Under the pieces are notes generated by a model that worked only from the letters and a program-made list of their open reading frames with translations, was not told the DNA's origin and searched no databases. Shown piece after piece: positions 24,860 through 34,548 of a stretch of DNA of 51,772 nt (position 1 is the first letter of the stretch; each line of letters opens with the position of its first letter). A program made the position numbers and the translations under genes. Source of the DNA: Candidatus Competibacter phosphatis (lineage in GTDB: Bacteria > Pseudomonadota > Gammaproteobacteria > Competibacterales > Competibacteraceae); the NCBI RefSeq assembly GCF_012939995.1, contig NZ_SPMZ01000037.1, positions 1 through 51,772 of the forward strand, in the 5' to 3' direction.

Positions 24860-25717
24860 TCAGGCGATCACGATCCGCACGTTGGCGGCACGGCCGAACA
24901 CCGAGGAAGGAGTGATGCCGAACATATTGCGAAAAGCCCGGCTGAAGTGCGAGGAATCGGCGAAACCCACACCCAGCGCCGCATCGGTCAGCGTACTGTC
25001 CTGGGCGATCAGCGCCGCCACCACCCGCATCCGGTGCCACTGCCGAAAGCGGCGGATCGGCACGCCGACTTCCTCCTTGAACAAATGCACCAGCCGGGTC
25101 GGCGACAGGTTCACATGCTCGGCCAGTTCGTTCATCGAGTAACCGCTGGCAAGATCGTCCTTCATCAGCCGGATCACCCGCTGGATGCGTCCGTCCAGCG
25201 GCCGAGGACGGTCCTCGGGCCGTGGTGGCGGAATCAGACGCTCCAGCAGATCGTGAATGACGGCGGCGTCCGGCTGACGCGCCCAAGCCTCGCTCAGGAC
25301 CGCCAGCACCTCGTCTTCGTGGGCCAGGCCGTACAGGCATTGCCATTCGCCGTCGAGCATGAGGTTCTGGATCGCCGGGTAATCCGAACTCTCCGGCTCG
25401 ATGAACAGGATCGCCATGAGAGCGCCGCCGACCCGGATTTCGTGCAGGCACCCTGGCGGCACCAACACACCGCGACTTTCTCGCCAACCGTCGCTTTCGC
25501 TTTCCAATACGCGAAACGGCTGGTCGATGCCCACGCACAACGCCGCCGAACCCAAGCGGTGCTCGGAGATATCCGGCAGATACCCCATGAATAAAGCGCG
25601 GTTTTTCCAAATAAACAACTTGCTCAATGGATTGCTTTCTCGGTGATCATGACGGATCAAGGTGCGGATTGATCTCTTGCACCAGGCCGCTTGCCACGGG
25701 AAGTCGGTCGTTTCCAC
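24860..25717 (-). CDS. AraC-family transcriptional regulator
   Basis: This 285-residue protein has an N-terminal cupin-like sensor part (LFIWKNRALFMGYLPDISEHRLGSAALCVGI...VLVPPGCLHEIRVGG) and a C-terminal pair of helix-turn-helix motifs (SMNELAEHVNLSPTRLVHLFKEEVGVP and TDAALGVGFADSSHFSRAFRNMFGITPS). Sensor homology begins upstream of the internal Met at 25588, so I keep 25717 as the start, but it is not certain. It is divergent from sthA across 341 bp and 11 bp upstream of tatD. Regulation of either neighbour is possible. The effector is unknown. Confidence 0.88.
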   Translation of the reverse strand: METTDFPWQAAWCKRSIRTLIRHDHRESNPLSKLFIWKNRALFMGYLPDISEHRLGSAALCVGIDQPFRVLESESDGWRESRGVLVPPGCLHEIRVGGALMAILFIEPESSDYPAIQNLMLDGEWQCLYGLAHEDEVLAVLSEAWARQPDAAVIHDLLERLIPPPRPEDRPRPLDGRIQRVIRLMKDDLASGYSMNELAEHVNLSPTRLVHLFKEEVGVPIRRFRQWHRMRVVAALIAQDSTLTDAALGVGFADSSHFSRAFRNMFGITPSSVFGRAANVRIVIA

Positions 25718-26058
25718 CGCCGAATGGCCCTCGCCCGTCAGTGGACTGTCACGGAAGTGTAGTGTTCCGGCGCGAGGCTAGCCAGTTCCGACAAATCGCC
25801 GCCATTTTCGAGAAACCCCTTTCCCGACACAACCCGGAGTCTATCGCCAGTGACGCCTTCCGCCATGCTCATCGGCAAGAAGACGGCGGCGATCCTGGTC
25901 GCGCGGGAAGAGCCTTTCCAGCGCCGTCACGACCGCGCCAAACCTGGTCAAGGTCCTTTTTGCGCAGATGTAAAAGGGTCTAAACTATCGGCTCGGAAAG
26001 TAAAGATCCATGCAGGCGATTCCCGCTTTTTCGCCACCAACACCGACGAGCGCGACCA
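25718..26058. other. Divergent intergenic region between the AraC-type regulator and sthA
   Basis: No credible gene was found in these 341 bp. The sthA-proximal end has an AT-rich stretch with TAAACT near 25980 that could be a -10 element, but no convincing -35. Operator sites for the AraC-type regulator would be expected here, but no clear direct repeats were seen. Confidence 0.4.
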
Positions 26059-27462
26059 ATGAACGACCAAAACCATGATGTCATCGTGATCGGCACCGGC
26101 CCGGGAGGAGAAGGCGCCTCGATGAAAGCCGCCAAAGAAGGCAAGTCGGTGGCGGTGATCGAGAAACACCACTTGGTCGGCGGCGGCTGCACGCACTGGG
26201 GCACCATCCCGTCCAAGGCGCTGCGCCACTCCATCAATCGAATGCTGGAATTCAACACCAGCCCGGCGTTCCGCAACGCGCTCGGCTCCTCCCTCAAGCT
26301 ATCCTACCCCGACCTGCTGCGCTCCGCCGAATCGGTGATCGCCCGCCAGACCGCCATGCGCCGGGATTTCTACGAACGCAATCGCATCCAGCTACGGCAC
26401 GGCCAGGCCCGGTTTCTCGATGCCCACACCCTGGAAGTGCGGGCCGGTGGCACCATCGAGCCGGTCGTCCTCAGCGCCGATGCCTTCATCATCGCCTCGG
26501 GCTCGCATCCGTTCCGGCCGCGCGACATCGACTTCAATCACCCGCGCATCTTCGACAGCGACACCATCCTCAGCATGTCCACCACCCCGCGTTCGATCCT
26601 GATCTACGGCGCGGGTGTGATCGGCTGCGAGTATGCCAGCATCTTCCGCAACATGGGCTGCAAGGTCGATCTGGTGGACACCCGCTCCCAACTGCTGTCC
26701 TTCCTCGACGACGAAATCGCCCACGCCCTCAGCTACCACCTGCGCGATCAGGGCGTCATGATCCGCCACAACGAAGAATACGAAGTGGTGGAAGGGCTGG
26801 CGGACGGCGTGCTGACGCATTTCAAGTCCGGCAAGAAAATCAAGGCCGACGTGCTGCTGTGGGCCAACGGCCGCACCGGCAACACCCAGAACATGGGTCT
26901 GGAGGAGCTGGGCATCACCCCGAACAACCGCGGTCAGATCAAGGTGGACGACAACTACCGCACCGCCCTGCCCCACATCTACGCGGTGGGCGACGTGATT
27001 GGCTACCCCAGTCTGGCCAGCGCCGCTTACGATCAAGGCCGCTTCGCCGCCACCCACCTGATTCACGGCAGTTGCGACCATCACTTGGTTGATTACATCC
27101 CGACCGGTATCTACACTTCCCCGGAGATCAGCTCGGTCGGCCGCACCGAACGCGAACTGACCGATGCCCGGGTACCCTACGAGGTGGGCCACGCCTATTT
27201 CAAGAGCTTGGCGCGCGCTCAGATCACCGGCCGTACCGTGGGGATGCTCAAGTTGCTGTTCCACCGGGATACCCTGGAAATTCTCGGCATTCACTGCTTC
27301 GGCGACCAAGCCGCCGAAATCGTCCACATCGGGCAAGCAATCATGGCCCAGCAGGGCACGGCCAATAACATTCAGTACTTCGTCAACACCACATTCAATT
27401 ATCCGACCATGGCCGAGGCTTACCGGGTGGCGGCACTGAACGGTCTGAATCGGCTGGCCTGA
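26059..27462 (+). CDS. sthA: Soluble pyridine nucleotide transhydrogenase
   Basis: SthA is a cytosolic FAD enzyme that transfers reducing equivalents between NADPH and NAD. The 467-residue protein has an N-terminal FAD Rossmann motif ([19 protein letters not shown]). The redox motif region is [17 protein letters not shown], with a single Cys instead of the CxxxxC of dihydrolipoamide dehydrogenases, as is characteristic of SthA. A second nucleotide-binding motif is [18 protein letters not shown], and the C-terminal dimerisation domain ends [20 protein letters not shown]. pilU follows after 13 bp. In a storage-polymer metabolism it could balance NADPH, but this is inference. Confidence 0.96.
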   Translation: MNDQNHDVIVIGTGPGGEGASMKAAKEGKSVAVIEKHHLVGGGCTHWGTIPSKALRHSINRMLEFNTSPAFRNALGSSLKLSYPDLLRSAESVIARQTAMRRDFYERNRIQLRHGQARFLDAHTLEVRAGGTIEPVVLSADAFIIASGSHPFRPRDIDFNHPRIFDSDTILSMSTTPRSILIYGAGVIGCEYASIFRNMGCKVDLVDTRSQLLSFLDDEIAHALSYHLRDQGVMIRHNEEYEVVEGLADGVLTHFKSGKKIKADVLLWANGRTGNTQNMGLEELGITPNNRGQIKVDDNYRTALPHIYAVGDVIGYPSLASAAYDQGRFAATHLIHGSCDHHLVDYIPTGIYTSPEISSVGRTERELTDARVPYEVGHAYFKSLARAQITGRTVGMLKLLFHRDTLEILGIHCFGDQAAEIVHIGQAIMAQQGTANNIQYFVNTTFNYPTMAEAYRVAALNGLNRLA

Positions 27463-27475
27463 GGAAGGATTACCC

Positions 27476-28618
27476 ATGGATATCACCCCGTATCTCAAAT
27501 TGATGGTCGATAAAAGCGCCTCCGACCTGTTCTTTCATGTCGGCGCCCCGGTGAACATCAAAATCGGCGGCGTGGTGCGTCCGATCGGTAACAAGGTGCT
27601 CGGGCCGGGCCAGGTGCGCGAAATCGCCTACTCGGTCATGAAGGACGATCAGATCAAGGAATTCGAGCACGAATGGGAGTTGAATTTCGCCATCCCGCTG
27701 CAGGGGGTCGGCCGCTTCCGCTCCAACGTATTCAAGCAGCGCGGCGAAGTGTCCATGGTGATCCGCTACATCAAGGGTGACATCCCCCAAGTGGAGGAAC
27801 TGGGCCTGCCATCCCTGTTGCGACAACTGGTGATGGAAAAACGCGGCCTGATCCTGCTGGTGGGCGCCACCGGCTCCGGTAAATCCACCACCCTGGCGGC
27901 GATGATCGACCACCGCAATTCCAGCGCGCCGGGCCACCTCATCACCGTCGAAGACCCCATCGAATTTACTCACCAGCACAAGAAATCGGTGGTCGCCCAA
28001 CGCGAAATCGGCATCGACACCCACAGCTACGAACATGCGCTGCGCAGCGCCATGCGCGAGGCACCCGACGTGATCCTGGTCGGGGAGGTCCGCGAACGCG
28101 AAGTGATGAAATACGTGCTCACCTTCTCCGAGACCGGCCATCTGGTACTGTCCACCCTGCATGCCAACAACGCCAACGGCGCCCTGGAGCGCATCGTCAA
28201 TTTCTTCCCCGAGGAAGTCCGGCCGCAGTTGCTGATGGACCTGTCGCTCAACCTGCGCGCCATCGTCTCGCAGCGGCTGGTGCGCGCCCTGAACGGCGGG
28301 CTGGTGCCGGCGGTGGAAGTGCTGCTGAACACGCCCTACATTGCCGACCTGATCCAGAAAGGCAAGATCGATTACGTCAAGGACGCCATGGAGCAATCCA
28401 CCGAATCGGGCACGCAGACCTTCGATCAATCGCTGTTCAAGCTGTACAAGGAAGGCAAGATTTCCAAGGACGAAGCCATCAAGAACGCCGACTCCAAAAA
28501 CAACGTTGGCCTGCAAATTCGGCTGTCCGAAGGCACGGGAGCCAGCGGCGGCAAGTCGTCCAACCTGGCCGATCTGGCCATCCACGACGAAGAAGAGAAT
28601 CCGGGACGAATGTTTTGA
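27476..28618 (+). CDS. pilU: Type IV pilus retraction ATPase PilU
   Basis: PilU is an accessory hexameric motor of type IVa pilus retraction at the cytoplasmic face. The 380-residue protein has Walker A GATGSGKSTTLAAMIDHRN, the Asp box (ITVEDPIEF), Walker B (DVILVGEVRERE) and the His box (TGHLVLSTLHANNANGALERIVNFFPEE). The KSVVAQREIGIDTHSYEHAL segment and the extended C-terminus after the last helix favour PilU over PilT. A pilT gene is expected elsewhere. Its last codons overlap the start of the aminotransferase gene in a TTGA, suggesting coupled translation. Confidence 0.92.
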   Translation: MDITPYLKLMVDKSASDLFFHVGAPVNIKIGGVVRPIGNKVLGPGQVREIAYSVMKDDQIKEFEHEWELNFAIPLQGVGRFRSNVFKQRGEVSMVIRYIKGDIPQVEELGLPSLLRQLVMEKRGLILLVGATGSGKSTTLAAMIDHRNSSAPGHLITVEDPIEFTHQHKKSVVAQREIGIDTHSYEHALRSAMREAPDVILVGEVREREVMKYVLTFSETGHLVLSTLHANNANGALERIVNFFPEEVRPQLLMDLSLNLRAIVSQRLVRALNGGLVPAVEVLLNTPYIADLIQKGKIDYVKDAMEQSTESGTQTFDQSLFKLYKEGKISKDEAIKNADSKNNVGLQIRLSEGTGASGGKSSNLADLAIHDEEENPGRMF

Positions 28619-29784
28619 AGATCGAGCTGGCCGCGCCGCCCGCCCGCCGCATGACGGACATCGCGCCGTTTCACGTCATGGCGCTGCTGGCTCGCGCCAA
28701 GGAGCTGGAAGCCGCCGGCCGCTCCATCATCCACATGGAGATCGGCGAGCCGGATTTCCCCACCGCCGAACCGATCGTCGCCGCCGGCCAGCGGGCGCTG
28801 GCGGCAGGCCACACCCGCTACACCGCCGCCGCCGGCCTGCCGGAACTGCGCCAAACGATCAGTGACCATTACCGGGAACGATATGGCATCGAGATTCCCG
28901 CCCAACGCATCCTGATCACCCCTGGCGCGTCTGGCGCGCTGCAGTTGGCGACGGCGGCCCTGATCAATCCCGGCGACCGGGTGCTGCTGGCCGATCCCGG
29001 CTATCCCTGCAACCGGCATTTCGTCCGACTGGTGGAAGGGCGGGCGACCGGCGTTCCGGTCGGACCGGAAACCGGCTACCAATTGACGGCCGAACTGGTC
29101 GAGCGCCACTGGGATGAACAGACGACGGCGGTGTTGCTGGCCTCGCCGGCCAACCCCACCGGCACCGCGATCGCCCCTGAAGCACTGGCGGCCATCGTCG
29201 CCACGATCGAAGCACGCGGCGGACGGCTGATCATGGACGAAATCTATCATGGCCTGATCTATGGAGCGCCGGTTCAGACCGCGCTGGCCTACTCGGATCA
29301 AGTGTTGGTGGTCAACAGTTTCAGCAAGTATTACGGTATGACCGGCTGGCGGCTGGGCTGGTTGGTCGCACCGGAGGATCTTGTCGGCACGGTGGAAAAA
29401 CTAGCGCAGAACCTGTTCCTGGCGGCGTCCACCCCGGCGCAGCACGCGGCACTGGCGGCCTTCACCCCGGCGGCGGCGGCGATTTTCGAGGCACGCCGGC
29501 GGGAGTTCCTGGCCCGGCGCGATTTTCTGCTACCGGCACTGCGCGAGCTGGGTTTCCGCATCCCCGTAACCCCAGACGGCGCGTTCTACCTCTACGCCGA
29601 CTGCGGCCGCTTCACCGACGACAGCCATGGTTTCGCCCTGCGGTTGCTGGAGGAAACCGGCGTCGCCATCACGCCAGGCATCGACTTCGGCGGCCATCTA
29701 CCGCATCGGCATGTCCGCTTCGCCTACACCAACGCCATCCCGCAATTGGCCGAGGGAGTGGAAAGGCTGAGACGGGCGCTGTGA
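28615..29784 (+). CDS. PLP-dependent class I/II aminotransferase
   Basis: This fold-type I aminotransferase (~389 residues) carries HMEIGEPDFPTAEP near the N-terminus, the cofactor Asp in MDEIYHGLIY, the Schiff-base Lys in VNSFSKYYGMTGWRLGWLV, and the conserved Arg near the C-terminus (HVRFAYTN). The substrate cannot be read; aspartate-, alanine- or aromatic-type activity are all possible. Conserved sequence (ARRMTDIAPFHVMALLARAKELE) starts near residue 10, so I take the TTG at 28615, which overlaps the pilU stop. ATG 28651 is the alternative. The link to the pilus gene is probably positional only. Confidence 0.9.
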   Translation: MKIELAAPPARRMTDIAPFHVMALLARAKELEAAGRSIIHMEIGEPDFPTAEPIVAAGQRALAAGHTRYTAAAGLPELRQTISDHYRERYGIEIPAQRILITPGASGALQLATAALINPGDRVLLADPGYPCNRHFVRLVEGRATGVPVGPETGYQLTAELVERHWDEQTTAVLLASPANPTGTAIAPEALAAIVATIEARGGRLIMDEIYHGLIYGAPVQTALAYSDQVLVVNSFSKYYGMTGWRLGWLVAPEDLVGTVEKLAQNLFLAASTPAQHAALAAFTPAAAAIFEARRREFLARRDFLLPALRELGFRIPVTPDGAFYLYADCGRFTDDSHGFALRLLEETGVAITPGIDFGGHLPHRHVRFAYTNAIPQLAEGVERLRRAL

Positions 29785-30139
29785 AGGTCAAGGAACCACA
29801 CAGCGCATCGCGAAATCGGACTTGTCTGCCGTGAGTCCATTCCCATGGCGACGACTGCCCAAATCAACCTGACTTTATTGACGATCGCAAGACAAGACCG
29901 ACCGCCGCCGTTGGTGACCACCGCCGTTGACCGGAGCCCACGTAAAAACAAGATCCGATCCTTGCCGTTCCGCCATTGTCCTTGCCCCCTCCTGTCCTTC
30001 TTCGATCCATCGCATCGCTCAGTGAGTTCCAATCCTGCCGCAGAACTGCTCGACCACTCGAAAAAAGTTCTATGATTGAATCACCTTGGAACAACTTTAC
30101 CCAGCAGATAGATACCGTATTTCTCACAGCGATAAGACC
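29785..30139. other. Intergenic region upstream of the FIST-GGDEF gene
   Basis: No gene was recognised. The region contains one copy (29841-29886) of an imperfect ~46-bp sequence that recurs after the next gene at 32497-32542. Both begin TCCCAT and share CCCAAATCA in the middle and GATCG near the end. An AT-richer part near 30060-30130 may hold the promoter for the downstream gene. Confidence 0.4.
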
Positions 30140-32461
30140 ATGCAAATCAATCAGGCATCCATTGCTGTCGAGAGAGCTTGCACGACAGCCTCCTTGGCGG
30201 ACCATCTGCGCATCACAATAGGTCCACATCCCGACTGGGTCATCGTGTTCCATACCGGTTCCGTTCCCCCGGAATTCGCCCAGCAGGTGGCCAAAACGGC
30301 TTTTCCGAACACCGCCATTCATGGCTGTTCATCTTCCTCCGCAGTGTTCGGCGGCGACGGCCTCGTGGAAGACCCCGGCATCGGCGTTTTAGCGATCACC
30401 GATCCCGGTGGGGCTTTTGGTACCGGCCATGCTTCGTTTGCGCAACTGGCACCAGCCGACGCGGCGTGCCGTGCCGTGGAGCAGGCGCTGACCGCCGCCG
30501 ACAAGAGCGGCGCCATACCCGATTTCATCTGGCTCAGCGCCGTGCCGGGCTGCGAAGAAGCGGTGATCGCCGGCATCGAGCAAGTCGTCGGCATCAGTGT
30601 ACCGATCGTCGGCGGCAGCGCGGCACTGAATGGCCTGGGTGGAACCCCCGAAAATCCCGAGCGGACTGGCCGCTGCGTCGTATTCGACCATGACACCACC
30701 ATCGATGACGGCCTGTTATTGAGTGTTGGGTTCGTCACCGAGCGGGTCTGTCACGGCTTTTTCGGTGGCTACCGAGCAACCGAGAAAACTGGGATTGTCA
30801 CCGCCGCCGAAGGGCGTGTCCTTCTGACCATCGACGAACAACCCGCCGCCCAGGTCTACAACCGGTGGAGCGACGGGCTGATCGCCGCAGAAGTGGCCAA
30901 TAACGGCGAGGTGGTGATACAAACCACGATGTCTCCCATCGGAGTCACGGTCGGTCATGTGGGCACCGCGCCACTGTATGGACTGGTACATCCGGTGCAG
31001 GTTGCAAACGGCGCCCTTCGGGTTCATACCGTGGTTCCCGAAGGCAGCCGTGTCACCTTGATGACTGGAGATCAAGATATCCTGGTCCACCGCACCGCAG
31101 AACTGGTGGAACGCACGCGGGCGCTATTCAATGTGTCGGCACCGCGAGCGATGGGTGGCTTGGTGTCCTATTGCGCGGCTTGCGCGGGGCCTTTGGCGGA
31201 GCGCGGCGCCGAAATGATCGACTTGGTCCGCGATGCCTTGGGAGGGGCGCCCTTCCTGGGTGGATTCTTCTTCGGCGAACAAGGACGGTTTTGGCACAAC
31301 CGCAACGCCCATGCCAACCTGATGGTGTCATTGCTCTTGTTCGAGGATTTCCACGTTCCGTCCCCCTCGGGCAAGAAGATGGAATTCATCCCTCCGGCTT
31401 TTCAGAATGACTTGGCGCTGGGCTACCAGATCGTCAAGGCTCAACTTGATGAGGCGCACAGGATCAACGCGCTATTGCGCGTTGGCCTGGCCAAACTGGC
31501 CCAAGCGCGCAGCCGTGCCGAGGTATACAAGGCGGTCGGCGATTCCCTGACCGAAGTCATCGACTTCGATGGCTTCGCCGTCCTGCGGCAGATCGAGGAA
31601 ACCATGGTGTGCACCGCCTCCTCGGCAAAGCAGCTTATTGGAGCCACCTGGCGCGACAAGGATCACGGCGTACCCTACGTGACACAGAAACCAACCTTGC
31701 TCGGAGATGCCCATAAAGCTCGTTTTTGGAGTGATAACTCGCAATTTTTTCAGGTGCTTCATCCCGGGTCGGCTATCCACCTGGGTTTCCACGCAGAGAA
31801 CACGCCAGTACACATTATCCTGACGCATCATGCGATCAATGGTTTTGATTTGGCCGATCGCGACATTCTGTACATCATGACCCCATATATCCGTCAGGCA
31901 TTCGAAAATGTCGCGCATCTGCGGCAAATGGAAAAGTTGGCCACCACCGACAGCCTGACCGGCATCAGCAACCGAGGCCATTTCCTGGAACTGGCGGTAC
32001 AGGAATTGGCCCGGTCGAAACGCTTCGGTCGCCCCACCGGCATATTAATGATCGATGCCGATCACTTTAAGGATATCAACGATAGATACGGCCACGATGC
32101 CGGCGACGCCGCACTACAACAGTTGGCGACCACGGTCCGGCGCGAACTACGGGAAGCCGATATTTTTGGACGCTTGGGGGGAGAGGAATTCGCCGTGCTG
32201 GTCGTCGAAGCCGATAGAGCAAAGGCCACACAGGTGGGCGAACGGATCCGCACCGCGATCGAGTCCACACCCATCGTTCAGCACGGCTACTGTTTCGGGA
32301 TAACGGTCAGCATTGGCGTCGCTGTAAGCCCAACATCGACCGCTGGGATAGAGACCCTCCTGACAGAGGCTGATCAGACCTTGTACGCCGCCAAAAGAGC
32401 CGGACGCAATCGAGTCCTGAGTACCAGCGATGTACCCGATACCGTGGACTGGTCTATCTGA
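30140..32461 (+). CDS. FIST-GAF-GGDEF diguanylate cyclase
   Basis: This 773-residue protein begins MQINQASIAVERACTTASLADHL. Residues ~20-400 match FIST_N and FIST_C sensory modules (HGCSSSSAVFGGDGL, LGGAPFLGGFFFGEQGRF), which are thought to bind small ligands. A GAF-like segment follows (~450-590), then a complete GGDEF domain (~600-765) with LGGEEFAVLV as the active site and RxxD in LREADIF, correctly placed as the inhibitory I-site. It should therefore make cyclic-di-GMP in response to a cytosolic ligand. ATG 30140 is preferred over TTG 30086. It is a single-gene unit, and the upstream REC/GGDEF/EAL protein could be a receptor for its product. Confidence 0.92.
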   Translation: MQINQASIAVERACTTASLADHLRITIGPHPDWVIVFHTGSVPPEFAQQVAKTAFPNTAIHGCSSSSAVFGGDGLVEDPGIGVLAITDPGGAFGTGHASFAQLAPADAACRAVEQALTAADKSGAIPDFIWLSAVPGCEEAVIAGIEQVVGISVPIVGGSAALNGLGGTPENPERTGRCVVFDHDTTIDDGLLLSVGFVTERVCHGFFGGYRATEKTGIVTAAEGRVLLTIDEQPAAQVYNRWSDGLIAAEVANNGEVVIQTTMSPIGVTVGHVGTAPLYGLVHPVQVANGALRVHTVVPEGSRVTLMTGDQDILVHRTAELVERTRALFNVSAPRAMGGLVSYCAACAGPLAERGAEMIDLVRDALGGAPFLGGFFFGEQGRFWHNRNAHANLMVSLLLFEDFHVPSPSGKKMEFIPPAFQNDLALGYQIVKAQLDEAHRINALLRVGLAKLAQARSRAEVYKAVGDSLTEVIDFDGFAVLRQIEETMVCTASSAKQLIGATWRDKDHGVPYVTQKPTLLGDAHKARFWSDNSQFFQVLHPGSAIHLGFHAENTPVHIILTHHAINGFDLADRDILYIMTPYIRQAFENVAHLRQMEKLATTDSLTGISNRGHFLELAVQELARSKRFGRPTGILMIDADHFKDINDRYGHDAGDAALQQLATTVRRELREADIFGRLGGEEFAVLVVEADRAKATQVGERIRTAIESTPIVQHGYCFGITVSIGVAVSPTSTAGIETLLTEADQTLYAAKRAGRNRVLSTSDVPDTVDWSI

Positions 32462-32496
32462 ATCGCAGGGTCAAGGTTTGCTTTTTGCGAACCTGC

Positions 32497-32542
32497 TCCC
32501 ATAGCAGCAACTTCCCAAATCAGGTTGACGGCTTTCGAGATC
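32497..32542 (+). repeat. Second copy of imperfect ~46-bp repeat flanking the FIST-GGDEF gene
   Basis: About two thirds identical by eye to 29841-29886 in the same orientation. The shared blocks are TCCCAT, CCCAAATCA, TGAC and GATCG. The repeats bracket exactly one gene, which could mark a mobile cassette or a dispersed intergenic repeat family. The evidence is modest. Confidence 0.35.
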
Positions 32543-32560
32543 GGAAAACAAGCAAACGGA

Positions 32561-33355
32561 TCACCCATGCTGGCTCAACACGTTTTCCGCCACCACCACA
32601 TTGGCCCGCAGATGCGCCGGATTCAGCGTGCCGACCACTACGCTGCTCACGCCAGGCTTGGCGAAAATCAGCTCCATCGATGTCCGCACCGGATCGATGC
32701 CCGCCGTCCGATCCAAGTGGCCGCTGTGCAGGCCTTTCTTGATCAACACACCCTTGCCGGCGGCGCGGGCAGCCTGGATGACCGGCCATTCCTCGCGCTC
32801 GGATAGATTGTAGGTGACCATCACCACATCGCAGCATTCCAGCGCCCGCAGCCCACCGGCCACGGTCTTGGTCGACATGCCAACCGACCGCACCCAGCCT
32901 GCTCGTTGCAAGTCCAGCAAGACCGGCAACACCCCTTCCCGCTCCAGGATATGCAGATCGTCGCCGCTGGAATGAATCAACACCGCATCCAGCGCGTCCA
33001 CGCCCAACCGTCGCAGGCTGCGCTCGACGCTGGCGCGGGTCGCGGCGGCGGAAAAGTCGAAGCGCGATTCCCCGTCCTGGAATTCCTCGCCGACCTTGGT
33101 AACGATCACCCAGTCCCGCCGACACCGCCGCAGCAAGCGACCTAACCGCTCCTCACTTTCACCATAGGCGGGGGCGGTATCCAGCAGATTCATTCCCAGA
33201 TCCCAGGCCAATTCCAACAACGTCAACGCTTCCCGATCCGACGGCAGCTCGAACGGTCGGGGATACTTGACTCCTCGATTGCGTCCGAACTTCACCGTCC
33301 CCAAACCCAGCGGACTGACCCGCAACTCGGTCGATCCCAGCGATCTCAGCTCCAT
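32561..33355 (-). CDS. Aldo/keto reductase
   Basis: This NADPH-dependent TIM-barrel oxidoreductase (~264 residues) starts at 33355: [28 protein letters not shown]. The catalytic tetrad is partly visible: Asp and Tyr in LLDTAPAYGESEERLGRLL, Lys in WVIVTKVGEEF, and His in VLIHSSGDD. Cofactor binding is near SVVVGTLNPAHLRANV. It overlaps the end of the FAD oxidoreductase gene by 10 bp, which in turn overlaps hldE, forming a three-gene operon. Its substrate is unknown; a sugar or lipid carbonyl linked to envelope assembly is only a guess from context. Confidence 0.9.
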   Translation of the reverse strand: MELRSLGSTELRVSPLGLGTVKFGRNRGVKYPRPFELPSDREALTLLELAWDLGMNLLDTAPAYGESEERLGRLLRRCRRDWVIVTKVGEEFQDGESRFDFSAAATRASVERSLRRLGVDALDAVLIHSSGDDLHILEREGVLPVLLDLQRAGWVRSVGMSTKTVAGGLRALECCDVVMVTYNLSEREEWPVIQAARAAGKGVLIKKGLHSGHLDRTAGIDPVRTSMELIFAKPGVSSVVVGTLNPAHLRANVVVAENVLSQHG

Positions 33356-34548
33356 TCCAGATCGTCCCGATCCCAGGGATAAACGGCGATCTCCGGTCGC
33401 GGCCAACCCATCAGCGCCCGCAAATCGGTCGACCGGGGCCGCACACCGTGCGACCGCAGCACTTCCTCGATCTGTTCGGCCAGCAGCGGCGCCAAGGCCA
33501 GTTTGGTCGGCCAGGCGGCGATCACTCGCCCATCGCGGAACACGCCGGGTCCGGCTGGTCGGCCGCCGCCGGGTTGCTGGGCCTCGGCGCGCTGGATGGT
33601 GAAGGTCGCGAATTCCACCGGATTCCAGTCCACCCATGGCAGCAGCGCGCTCAGTTCCCGCCGCGCCGCGCGGATCTGCTCGTGACGGTCGCGCTTGATC
33701 CCCTCTTCCGCCAGCCCACCGCCCAGGTACCAGATGAGCCGACCGTCGGCATCGAAATGGCTGGTCACGGTCAGCTGCGGCAGGTCGCTAGCACCCAAAC
33801 AGTGCGCGTACAGCGGTCCGGGCAGATTGATGCCGCGCGCCAGCACCATGTGCAGCGGGCGTAGCTGCTGTGCTACCCACGGCAGTCCAATGTTACCCGC
33901 GCCAGCGGTGAACACGGTGATCGCCGGGCGGAGTACTTGTTGCGGGTGCCCAACACAGTGCAGGGTCATCGTGCCGTCCGCTTTCAGCGTCACCGGCCCC
34001 TGGCTGCGCGCGATGACGTCACGATAACGCTCGGCGAACGTGGTCAGGACCGAAGCCACGTCCAGAACCGGCTCGTCCAATCGATACAACGTGCCATGGA
34101 ACGCCGGGTGGCGCAACGCCACCGGCACGGCGTGGGCACCCTCGGCATCCGCCGCCACTTTATCCATACGGCTACGCATCAGCTTGCTGGCGAAAAACGC
34201 CGCCAGTCGCGAAATGGGGGCGCCGGTCGCCCACAGATACTGGTGTTCGGCCAGCAGTCGCGCGCCGCGCAGGTCGATCGCATCCTCACCCCTCAGGCAG
34301 CGCCGCCATAGCTCCGGCATCCCGGCAACGGCTTCGGCGGACCGGCTGACTTGCCCGTGCAGGCTGTACTTGGCGCCGCCGTGAACGATACCCTGGGCGC
34401 AAATGGTCTGACCGGCGCCCAGCCGCTCGCTTTCGATCAGCAGCGCGCTGTAACCCCGCTCGCGTAGCCGGGCCAGCAGCCACAGCCCGGCGATGCCACC
34501 GCCGACGATGGCGGCATCCACGTTCAGGATGCGTTGGATGGTGCTCAC
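33346..34548 (-). CDS. FAD-dependent oxidoreductase (DAO superfamily)
   Basis: This flavoprotein of about 400 residues has an N-terminal dinucleotide-binding motif ([23 protein letters not shown]) followed by [26 protein letters not shown], a DAO/glycerol-3-phosphate dehydrogenase-like pattern. The start is GTG 34548, which overlaps the hldE stop in a GTGA. Upstream in-frame codons belong to hldE sequence. No membrane segment or signal peptide is visible. The substrate is unknown. The position between heptose synthesis and an aldo/keto reductase suggests, without proof, a redox step acting on an envelope-related metabolite or a repair reaction. Confidence 0.88.
   Translation of the reverse strand: MSTIQRILNVDAAIVGGGIAGLWLLARLRERGYSALLIESERLGAGQTICAQGIVHGGAKYSLHGQVSRSAEAVAGMPELWRRCLRGEDAIDLRGARLLAEHQYLWATGAPISRLAAFFASKLMRSRMDKVAADAEGAHAVPVALRHPAFHGTLYRLDEPVLDVASVLTTFAERYRDVIARSQGPVTLKADGTMTLHCVGHPQQVLRPAITVFTAGAGNIGLPWVAQQLRPLHMVLARGINLPGPLYAHCLGASDLPQLTVTSHFDADGRLIWYLGGGLAEEGIKRDRHEQIRAARRELSALLPWVDWNPVEFATFTIQRAEAQQPGGGRPAGPGVFRDGRVIAAWPTKLALAPLLAEQIEEVLRSHGVRPRSTDLRALMGWPRPEIAVYPWDRDDLEWS

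Noticed and set aside
26392..27498. 368-codon frame antisense to sthA
   Set aside because: It has no recognisable domain and mirrors the third-position GC bias of sthA. Similar shadows lie opposite hisB, pilU, hldE and rlmJ.
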